The notes beneath the pieces are model-generated. The model saw only the letters and a program-made list of their open reading frames with translations, searched no databases and was not told the origin of the DNA. Source: Eublepharis macularius (Eukaryota > Chordata > Lepidosauria > Squamata > Eublepharidae). From it: a stretch of 64,000 nucleotides of DNA. Made by a program: the position numbers and the translations under genes. Below are positions 55,916 through 64,000 of this stretch, piece by piece. Position 1 is the first letter of the stretch. Each line of letters opens with the position of its first letter. The stretch is from contig NC_072795.1 of the NCBI RefSeq assembly GCF_028583425.1, forward strand, positions 68,400,001-68,464,000, in the 5' to 3' direction.

Positions 55916-56554
55916 TGGACTTGCCAGTCCTCCCAGCCTCTGCCCCCGTCCACCTCTCATCTGGCCAGCAGGGGAGGTGTGGGAATGCAGTGGTGGGGGG
56001 CAAAGCACACTCCCATGTGCTCTGAAACACCCCTGTGTTGCAACAGGAATGATGTTAGTTCCTCTCCCCCGCATGACCCCCCCCCCATGATTCCCATCCC
56101 CCATGTTCACCACCAGGGGCCCAGCAACCCTAAAGCTTTTGTGAATCAAAGCTAATATTGTAATCTTCTTCTGAAGTTTCTCTGCTGGGAACATTTAGGT
56201 CAGCAATGGAATGTCCTGGAAGAATAAAATGTTCTCCCACCAAATTATTGTAGCACCACACACATCAGTTGTATCCTTAGTGTTTTCTCTTACTGTAAGC
56301 AATTGGACCAAAAGTCCATAAAATACAAGAGGTATGATCTGACATGTCTTTGCAACTTCAACTTACCGTTCACAATAGCAAAAACTGGCAATAACATCAT
56401 CTTCCTGATTTTAATATATAATTTCATTCTTGTAGTAGGCTGAAAATCTTGGTTTCAGTTAACTCCCAGATGAATATGGTCCAACTTTCTAATCAGTTCT
56501 GATTCAGAAATTTCTTATTGGAGCGGCCCTCTTTTAAAGTATTTTTCACATTTA
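55916..56554. other. Intronic stretch, nothing recognised
   Basis: GC-rich at its left side, then AT-rich; only short unsupported frames. Confidence 0.4.
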
Positions 56555-56640
56555 GCCTGCAATCCTGTGCACGTTTATTTGAGAGTAAGCCTCAGTGAAT
56601 TCAAAAGAACTTACTTCTAAGTAAATAGGCCTAATATTCG
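56555..56640. repeat. Short palindromic interspersed repeat
   Basis: 'gcaatcctgtgcacgtttat' and 'gagagtaagcc' are opposed by 'gaacttacttctaagtaa'. Same family as 17485-17580. Confidence 0.55.
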
Positions 56641-56754
56641 TCTTAAAATCTGTTAAAATGATTCCACAAGATTTTTTCATTATTATGAAATTGAATTAAT
56701 AATTGGTTTCTGAATGGAATCATTAATGTGACCCATTAGTTAAATGTTCAAGAG

Positions 56755-57456
56755 TAGACATGGGCACAAACAGAAAAAAACCCCGAACATGGTGTTCGTT
56801 GCTCGTTGCAATCCATAAACAACGAACAATGAACACTGACTAACATGATCCTGTCACGAACATGTTCATTGTTCGTGGGGGCCAGCAGGCTCTCCTCCAG
56901 CCATCAAGATCCCTACCACACCACTCCCAGAAACCCTACCTGAGCAGGCAGCAGGAACGGTACCAATAATAAATAATAGCTTGACCCCAGAGCCTGGCAG
57001 CAGCCCTGGAACCTGAAGGGATAGAACCCTATCCCACCACACATGAAGAAAATTCAAGCTCCAATGTACTCACCCTGTCTCTCTAACAGCAGTTGTCTCT
57101 CCCTGAAAGCCAGAGCTGGGAGCCCTCTCCCCCCTGGTCTTTTCCTCTTGTAACAAATTTGGAGCTCCAGTCCACACTTGGAAGGAAGACCTGCCTATCA
57201 AGCTAAATTGGGCTTAGATTGGGGTTTCCAGGGCAACAGAGGAGTTCAGACACAGTTCAGACAATCCCTGCCTGAGTTGCCAAGGGAATTGATTGCAGGT
57301 GCCAGACTGTCTGGCTTGACAAACAGCAACGAACAAGGCTTGCAATGACCATCTGTTTGTTTAGAATGGGGACTCACGAACAGCTTGTTCGCAAAAAGCT
57401 GAACAGGCTGTTCGTGGGCTTTTTTGCATTCGTAATGCTGTTCGTGCCCATCTCTA
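56755..57456. mobile_element. hAT-type non-autonomous element, complete
   Basis: 702 bp with ends 'tagacatgggcac' and 'gtgcccatctcta' and a perfect 8-bp target duplication, ttcaagag (56747-56754 and 57457-57464). Subterminal 'gaac/gttcgt' motifs (for example 'gttcgttgctcgttgc' and 'gcttgttcgcaaaaagctg') are scattered at both sides, as in elements whose transposase binds repeated subterminal sites. There is no transposase frame. The fragment at 36985-37274 has the same right end. Confidence 0.93.
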
Positions 57457-57464
57457 TTCAAGAG

Positions 57465-57918
57465 TTCTTTTCATCCATGTCTTCTTGTAATTTGGTTAGA
57501 TTATGGGGTCAAGCAATGACAGAACAGCCATCTCAGCATTCATGGCACTTATTACCACCATAAGTGTAATGTTTTTCAATGGTTTGACATGTTCAGCTAC
57601 TAGTCATTGGGAAATGAGTTCTCCTCTCTACCAGGGATGTACATGAAAGCATGAATCAGCCCTGAGACGATGTTGTCCTCTCATATCTAACCAACATTTC
57701 CTGTTACTTATCATTCTAATAATCCATTTATTATTAGTATGGTTGAATGGAAAAAAATATCTTTTCTCAAGGATATATATTGCTTATTTTGGTATGCAGT
57801 AGAATGAAATCTACCTGGAGGAGTATGGTTGAATCACACGTGTGAGTAATTAATAGAGAGGTTTTATTTTGTGAATCAACGGCAGCATTGTACCTCTCAG
57901 CTTCCTTTTTATTACAAA
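57465..57918. other. Intronic stretch, nothing recognised
   Basis: AT-rich, without supported features. Confidence 0.45.
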
Positions 57919-58599
57919 CTAATAACAAAACCCGTTGTAGGAAAAAATACATTGGGCTCTAGAAAGGGGAGGGTGGGTAGATGGGCATTGCCTCCTTCTC
58001 TGTGACTGATCCCGGCCAGGTGAAGGTGGGGGGGGCAGACCTTGCCACCTGGTCTGCTTCTGATCCAGGCTGGGTGAAAGGAGGCAGGCATTGCCCCCTG
58101 CTCCACTATTGATCCCAGCCGGGTGAAGGGGGGGCGGGCATTGCTACCTGCTCTGCACCTGATCCCGGCCAGGTGAAGGGGGGGTCAGGCATTGCAACCT
58201 GCTCCACTTCTGATTCTGGCAGAGTGAAGGGGGGTGGGCATTGCCACCTGCTCTGCTCCTGCTCCTGGGTGGGTAAAGGTAGGGTGGGCATTACCGCCTG
58301 CTCCAATGCCCGGTTGGGTGAAGGGGGGCGGGCATTGCCACCTGCTCTGCACCTGATCCCAGCTAGGTGAATGCGTGGGGTGGGCATTGCCTCCTGCTCC
58401 TCATCTCATCCTGGCTGGGTGAAAGGGGGGGCAGGCATTGCCTCCTGCTCCGCACCTGATCCCAGCCTGGGCTTCCCACTGCAGTACACTGTCGGAGGGA
58501 TGAGCTGCCTCTTCTGGGCTTCCCTCCGCAGCAACGCCCTCTGGAGGTGCACCAGGAAGTGAGTTGTTTGTAACATGGTTAGCCTTTTATATAGTAGGA
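57919..58599 (-). mobile_element. Non-autonomous Helitron carrying a minisatellite
   Basis: On the minus strand it begins TCCTACTATATAAAAGGC and ends with a hairpin (AGCCCAATGTA ... TACAACGGGT) followed by TTTTGTTATTAG, close to the CTRR rule with one change in the last four bases. It lies between an A and a T with no target duplication, as Helitrons do. The interior is mostly the 50-bp tandem array at 57985-58472. No Rep/helicase frame is present. Confidence 0.75.
57985..58472. repeat. Minisatellite, about ten units of 44-54 bp
   Basis: Each unit starts 'gcattgccacctgctc' and ends with a '(g)gtgaaggggggcgg'-type G-rich stretch; units vary in sequence and length. The repetitive frames on both strands (58106-58387 minus, 58173-58562 plus) are products of the array, not proteins. 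Confidence 0.9.
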
Positions 58600-58954
58600 T
58601 AGGTTTGAAGTATTACTCAGCTACTATTTTGTGTTTTTTCTTTGTTTTCTTTCTTTTTGCTTCATATTTTGATTCTACTGGTTATGCTAGTGAAGGAAAT
58701 GGCTAGTGTTCCATTCTGTCTGCCATGTTCTGTCTTAGTGGTGTTCTCTGCATTTGACTGACAATTGCCTTTGAATGACTCAAAATGTTCCAAAAAAGAA
58801 AGACTTGTCTGAAAGGGACTGTATCAGTTTCTGCAACTGTCTGAGGAAGGGAAGCAGCAGGGAAAAGACAGAATGTTTGGTAATATATATAGAGAAAGAA
58901 AATCTGCTCATAAGGGATCCCAGAAGTATCTTGAAGGAGTACAGTAGATTTGGC
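58600..58954. other. Intronic stretch with a 32-base match to 51023-51054
   Basis: 58748-58779 matches 51023-51054 at 29 of 32 bases. Otherwise unrecognised; the minus-strand frame 58703-58993 has no domain I can name. Confidence 0.45.
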
Positions 58955-59150
58955 CCTGACCTGGATAGCCCAGGCAAGCCTGATCTCATCCAATCTTGGA
59001 ACCTAAGCAGAATCAGCCTTGATTGGAAAGGAGATCTCCAATGGAGACCAGGGTTGCAGAGGCAGGTAATGGCGAACCACCTCTGTTATTTCCTTGCCAT
59101 GAAAACCCCACCAGGGTCAGTGTAAGTCACCTCTGACTTGACAGCACTCT
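58955..59150 (+). repeat. 5S rRNA-derived SINE, copy 3
   Basis: The head 'gcctgatctcatccaatctt', 'ggaacctaagcagaatcagc' and 'cttgattggaaagga' derives from 5S rRNA. The body 'gcagaggcaggtaatggcg' and 'aaccacctctgttatttcc' matches the minus copy at 52850-53060. Confidence 0.87.
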
Positions 59151-60139
59151 CCCCCACAGTAGATTGGCAACCATCAGTTGTCCATTAAAACACAGAGACA
59201 AGGAGGTCTCATTGAGATACATAAGTTTGGATCTTCCTTAAAATTTCTATGAAGGGAAGGATTTCATTCTAAGGAGCATGATTTCCCCAGCTCCCCTGTC
59301 CTGCTGCAGTCTAAAATGTCTCCTGAAATGTAGCTCCTCAGGGCTGAAGACCCCTAGGAAGCTGGGGGAATTTAGAGGTCTGCTCTTGAGGGATGGGGAT
59401 TTGTGAAAATTGTCCCTGTTCCACCCATGGGACATAAATCATAAAGCACAAGGGAGGAGACAAGACATGGACTCTCTGCCTATGGATGTTGGCTTCTTTG
59501 AGGCCAAAATTTCTCTCAGGGACTTAGCTGGAGCCTGCTGATGAGTTTTTCTGTAATGTAGTCTAATTGTTGCTGCATCCTTTGCTTCTAACATATGTAT
59601 TCACAAATAGTATTATAACTAGCCACTTCTTTACAAGACTGCTTGAGCCCAAATCCAGTTATTTGCCCGCGATATTTGTTCCAGGTGATGTGAAAGAATG
59701 TTGTTTCCAGTATTTTACTTGACACGACCCTATGAACGCTGTATATGACATTCCAACTTCCTGTCCAAGACATCACCCAAGTCCAAAAGTCCAGAATGCT
59801 ACTCTGAGAATATTGTTCTTGTGTAACTATAGGCAGCCCCTGGCTTTTATTTATATGGGACTATTAAATGGTTCCCAGGTTCCCATACTGTAAGGGAGGA
59901 GCAAGACTGGCAAACTGAAGCTCTGTACAAACAAATCACTTTTGTGTGGTTGTAATTTCCTGTAGCAAGTACAGTGTACTAATGGTGTGTCTCTTTTAAG
60001 GAAGATGAGACCAACTGATGGACAGCTGTGCCTATTATTATTCATTATAGTAGCCAAACATGGTATGTCCATATTCAAAGGCAGCACAAATGTCCAGAGC
60101 TGGCTATCCAACCTGCTGTGCTGAGTTGCTGTTGCTAGG
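59151..60139. other. Intronic stretch, nothing recognised
   Basis: No exon, RNA gene or preserved repeat noticed. Confidence 0.45.
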
Positions 60140-60480
60140 TCCCTATACCCTCCCAGTGGGAGGAGGGAAATCTAACACTTGCCAGGTGGTTGATCCTTGC
60201 ATGCATGCTCCCGGCACTTACACAATGATGTCACTTTCAGAAAGTGATGCCATCACGGTGGCAGTGGGCGTGCTCCCATACTTTGGGCGGGGCCACTTCA
60301 CCCTGTTTAAGGAAGCTTGAGGAAGTGATGTTACGCATTCCTGGGAGTGCACCTCCTGTGTGTTTTCCTAGGTTGCTTGCTTGTGATGCACAATTGCTGG
60401 GCTGTTTGCCACCTTCCGCTGGCAACAGAGCAAACCCCCGGGAGATTGCCCACCACCAGCTGGCAACTGAGAACCCTAGA
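60140..60480. repeat. Dispersed repeat related to 37446-37770
   Basis: 'gatgtcactttcagaaagtg' with 'atgccatcacgg' (a small inverted pair), then 'ggcaacagagcaaaccccc', 'gggagattgcccaccacc' and 'agctggcaactgagaaccct'. Class unassigned. Confidence 0.45.
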
Positions 60481-61479
60481 GAAGACCTGTTGGGGTGATC
60501 TTGGTTTGTTTTGTGGCACTACCCAGGTGTTCGTCTGGCTCCACCCTACCCCAATCAGGGCGCTTGGATGATTGCTGTGAGGAAAAGTGCTGCAGAGGTG
60601 GGGGTGGGAGGGAATGATCTGTTCAATCAGTTAAACTTGATAAAAGCTCTCAAAGACTTCAATCATACACTGCAATTCTAAAGATACCTCCCTGGGAGTA
60701 AGCATAAGGAAACATGGCACCAAAGAGAATAATTTAGTGGTACTAAAGAAAAAGAAAAAAATGAACAAAGCAGGATTATTTTTTATGTCACTGCCCCACC
60801 CCCTTTCCCTTAGCCAACCAATTTCTCACCATGTGCACTGCTGGTACTCGCCTTCTTTAGGGTTCATTGTTGTGTGAGTGTATAGTGTAACTGAGAGTTG
60901 ATAGTTTAGAGGGTGGACTGTATTCTGTGCGACTTTGGAGACATTCAGTGCAAAAACAGCTGCCTAAAATTGCCTGGAAGCCCGCATTGCAAAGAACAGT
61001 GCCAAAATTCATGATCATGAAAAAAATTAAATGGATTAGATCCAAGCCAGGCATGACCCAGCAGGAAAAAAATAGCAATGGTACATAGTTGGTTTGGAAC
61101 CCCCAGCTCCAAGACTGAAATGGAATTTTTTTAGTGCCCAGTCACATTCCTAATGGGTACAGCATTTGTTATATTAAGTGGGTTTTCCCAAGGCAGCCAC
61201 TAGGTGTCACCATCAAAATACTAACACAATATATCAGGTGGCTATGAATTATGATGGGTCTGATTTAAAACTGAAGTTGACTGCAAGTTAACACAACATG
61301 GCTGATGCTCAAGAATTCACAGCCCCCCCCCCTCCACACACACACACAACTGGACTTTTGGTCTGTATTTAGTTAGCCCTAACAGTGAATTAGAATACTG
61401 CTCTCTGCATTAAAATGGAAGGACATACGATTGTTGCCTTGCAGTTTTTGATACCCTGAACAAGTTTCTTGACAAAACA
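60481..61479. other. Intronic stretch, nothing recognised
   Basis: Contains a small C/CA-rich run (61323-61350). No supported gene. Confidence 0.45.
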
Positions 61480-61690
61480 TCTGCTATATTTTTATCTCAC
61501 CTTTGTTGCTAGGAAGCTTAGGGCAATGTATATGCTTCTCTGCTTCCCATTTTATCCTTATAAAAACCTTGTAAACTAAGGGTGAAAGGGAGTGGCTAAC
61601 CCAAGGCCGCCCAGTGAGATTGATGGCTGAAAGGTGGTTTGAATCCAGGTGTGTCCAGCTACAGGCTAGCACTTCAGCCACAACCTCACT
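61480..61690 (-). repeat. tRNA-derived MIR-like SINE, other subfamily
   Basis: Minus-strand order: '3' part 'tccttataaaaaccttgtaa', core complement 'ggctaacccaaggccgccc' and 'agtgag', then 'tggtttgaatccaggtg' (B-box complement) and 'tagcacttcagccacaacc' (head). It lacks the 'cagtgccccac' block of the 22767 and 33155 copies. Confidence 0.75.
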
Positions 61691-61984
61691 CAGCAGCAAG
61701 CCACTGTTTGAGTCCCTGTTTACTTTCTTCCACTGATAGTTCTCTGAACTTTGCCCTGTGATAGACTGACCTAGCCATCTGCTTTCTAGTTCACAGATTT
61801 TGACAGATAACATAATTCAGATACTTAGACTGTAGCTTTCAGGTGATTAAGGATGCTGATATTCCAATTCTTTCTCTGTGTTTGTTTTTTGCTGGGTGGG
61901 CTGTTTGTTTTCCAGGTGTTATCAAACTGACAAAGAGATTCGCAGTTAGGAAAAGGTATTTTTTAAAAATTTCACATGTGAATA
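61691..61984. other. Intronic stretch, nothing recognised
   Basis: Short AT-rich interval between the SINE and the LINE tail. Confidence 0.4.
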
Positions 61985-64000
61985 ATAAAAAATAATGCAT
62001 TTATTTATGTTACGTCTTTCTCATTGAGACCCAAGGTGGATTACACAGTGCAAATGAAATACAATATAATCAACAACTAGGACATTCACTAAATACAATA
62101 ATGAACAACAGTTAGGATATTCCGTGGACAGATACAATAGGGCATGGTAGCAGAAAATTTGAAAACAAGCATAAAGCCAAGTTCAGAGATAAATTCTTTC
62201 TGAAACAAAGCATAACTAATTAACATGGCATGTTTTGCAATATGGAAACTCCCTAGTGGGAACATATCTGCATCAGCAGACAGTATCCAGTAGCATAGTC
62301 TATAGTCCCTGTCCTTACCAAGGCATCTCTCTGAGCTATTTCTTATGACACAGCCCTATAATTTGGGTAGAAAGCCCTCCTGAATAATTAAATCTTGCAT
62401 CATTTGTGGAAAGCCAGAAAAGGGGGAGCTTTCTGTATCTCCTCAGGCAAGCCATTCCAGAAGGTAGGGGCTGCCACAAAGAAAGCATGTGGGGGGGGGC
62501 AGCTGTTGATTTTGCCCAGCTGCAGGGTGGTATCTGCAGATGGCCCTGTTCAGATGAGCAAAGCTGATATGATGGAAAATAGGGGAAGAAGTGGCAGCAT
62601 GGATATGATGGGCTAAGGCCATGAAGGGCTTTGAATGTTATAGTAATTGAACCTTGAATTGAACACGGTAACTGATGGATAGCCAGTGGAATGGTTGCAG
62701 AATGGGGATGATATGAATGCTATGTCTAGCTCCTGAGAGTAAACAAACTGCAGCATTCTGCATCAGCTGGAGTCTCTGAGTTGACTTTGAGGGGAGACCT
62801 AAGTAGAGTCCATTATAGTAGTTTAGTCTTGATGTTACTGTGTCATGAATCCAGGTGGCCAGATCAGCTGTGTCAAGGTAGGGGGCCATTTTCCAGTCTA
62901 GTCTGAGTTGAGAAAAGGCTTTTTTTGCAGCTGCATTTGCTTGCTTCTCTAGCAGTTGTACTGGGTCCAGTATAATCCTTGGACTCTTAACTGAGTCAGC
63001 CATGGGCAACTGGATCCCATCAAAGGTCAGAAGCACGTCTTTCAAGATCTCTGTTTTTCTAACCAGTGTCACTTCTGTCTTGTCTGGGTTCAGTTTCAAT
63101 TTGTTTGCTTTCAGCCAATTGACAACAGCTGTCAATCAGTGAATCAGGACCTCTACAGCATTTGGATAAAGATAAACAGAACTGGATATCATCTGCATAT
63201 TGATAGTATCCAGTTCCATAGCAAAAATGATTTCTCCTAAAGGCCTTACATACAAGTTGAATAACGTGGGGGATAAGATTGTGTCACAAGGTAATTCCCA
63301 CACTGAAGATAACTGTTCTCCAATAACAGCCCTTTGATTCCATTCCATGAGGAATGATTTAAGTCAAATCCCCTGATGCCTACTTCTGCCTCCAAATGCC
63401 TCAACAGGATGGCATGGTCTACTGTGTCAAAGGCTGCAAATAGATCCAGGAGGAGCAACAATGAAGCATGGTCTTTGTCTATATTCAGAGGGAGATCATC
63501 CACTAATGCTACTAGTGCTGTCTCTGTCCCAAAGCCTGGCCTAAAACCAGGCTGAAAAGGGTCCAAGGCACAAGAGTTGTCCAATAAGGTCTGGAGTTGG
63601 TCAGCTACTGCTCTCTGAACCACTTTGTCCAGAAAGGGCAGATCAGAGACTGGGCGAAAACTGGCTACATCATTTTTGTCTTTGGATGGTTTTTTAATTA
63701 GTGAGCAGATGATTGCCTCTTTGAGAGGCTGAGGAAAGGAGCCTTGAGTTAGTGACTGATTTATGATAGACATCAAGGGCTCCTTTACAAGATTTTAGCA
63801 GTCAGGGTGGGCAAGGATTCAGTTGACAGGTAGTAGCCTTCACAGATGCTAGAATTTTGTCAGTATCTATCACTGTGAGTGGGTTAAAATGATTCAGAAA
63901 TGGACCAGACAGTTTGTTAAGCATTATTTTTGGCTCACCTGGTGACATCCAGATCAGAGCATATTCAATCTATTTTATCAGCAAAAAACTTCACAAGGTG
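61985..64000 (-). mobile_element. L2-like LINE, running off the right edge
   Basis: Read on the minus strand: reverse transcriptase start (FRPVSDLPFLDKVVQRAV, GFRPGFGTET, LFAAFDTVDH; frame 63776-63246), the active site QYADD near 63200-63186 in another frame, then the C-terminal frame 63135-62638 (LKANKLKLNPDKTEV, LQLMQNAAVCLLSG, QPFHWLSISYRV) and a long untranslated tail to about 61985. At least two frame changes separate the three parts, so it is not functional. The 5' end, with the endonuclease, lies beyond 64000 or is missing. Same family as 13867-15348; both have the 'gacccaagg' untranslated region. Confidence 0.9.

Larger units (their letters stand above)
17084..64000 (+). other. NEURL1: NEURL1 intron 1 (start; acceptor not in window)
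   Basis: The donor is 'aaag|gtaaga' at 17083/17084. No plus-strand frame to the right resembles the next NEURL1 segment (a neuralized domain), so the intron probably runs beyond the window, at least 47 kb. It contains the RMI2 copy and all repeats listed to the right. Its extent is inferred; a missed small exon cannot be excluded. Confidence 0.7.

Noticed and set aside
57985-58472. CRISPR array
   Set aside because: Contiguous degenerate 50-bp units without unique spacers, in a vertebrate genome and inside Helitron ends.
58106-58562. Repeat-rich proteins on both strands of the minisatellite
   Set aside because: Periodic translation of a tandem array; no start context, domain or conservation argument.

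Overview
The window reads as nuclear DNA of a squamate reptile (lizard, gecko or snake). The support is the repeat mix: L2-clade LINEs with AAATA-type tails, tRNA-derived MIR-like SINEs, 5S rRNA-derived SINEs, many hAT miniature elements with 8-bp target duplications, a Helitron, and a tyrosine-recombinase (DIRS) retroelement. There is no sign of bacterial gene organisation, and most open frames are chance frames or transposon relics.

Only two pieces of host coding sequence are recognised. The first is a CpG-rich promoter block (about 15.88-16.56 kb) followed by the first coding exon of NEURL1 (16999-17083, plus strand): 28 codons beginning MGNSFSSIPALPRGNPSR, then a consensus splice donor. 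No second NEURL1 exon was seen, so 17084 to the window end is best read as part of a long first intron. The second is an intact, intronless RMI2 reading frame (29840-30259, plus strand) inside that intron. It is bounded by an exact 15-bp direct repeat (29716-29730 and 30553-30567), has a polyadenylation signal just before the right boundary, and carries an E2F-like site in its leader. It looks like a retroposed RMI2 copy that may still be usable as a gene.

Layout. 0-16 kb lies upstream of NEURL1 and holds hAT miniature elements (574-886, 5944-6245), copies of an unnamed foldback repeat (family A), an almost intact L2-clade LINE (6.29-9.57 kb, two in-frame TGA codons) and a truncated LINE (13.87-15.35 kb, minus) lodged in a family A copy. 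17-41 kb is intron with scattered palindromic repeats, SINEs, the RMI2 copy and a nested DNA-transposon pair (31606-32983 with an inner element at 31877-32915). 41582-47131 is a DIRS-type element that looks whole, with inverted ends and an internal region complementary to both ends. 47-64 kb holds LINE fragments, an unexplained 158-codon minus-strand frame with an exon-like edge (50966-51442), a 702-bp hAT element with a perfect target duplication (56755-57456), a Helitron built around a 50-bp minisatellite (57919-58599), and a LINE that runs off the right edge (61985-64000).

The biology is that of a regulatory intron crowded with transposons rather than an operon-like system. The most interesting item is the RMI2 retrocopy inside NEURL1; next are the DIRS element, the Helitron-minisatellite and the unknown minus-strand frame.
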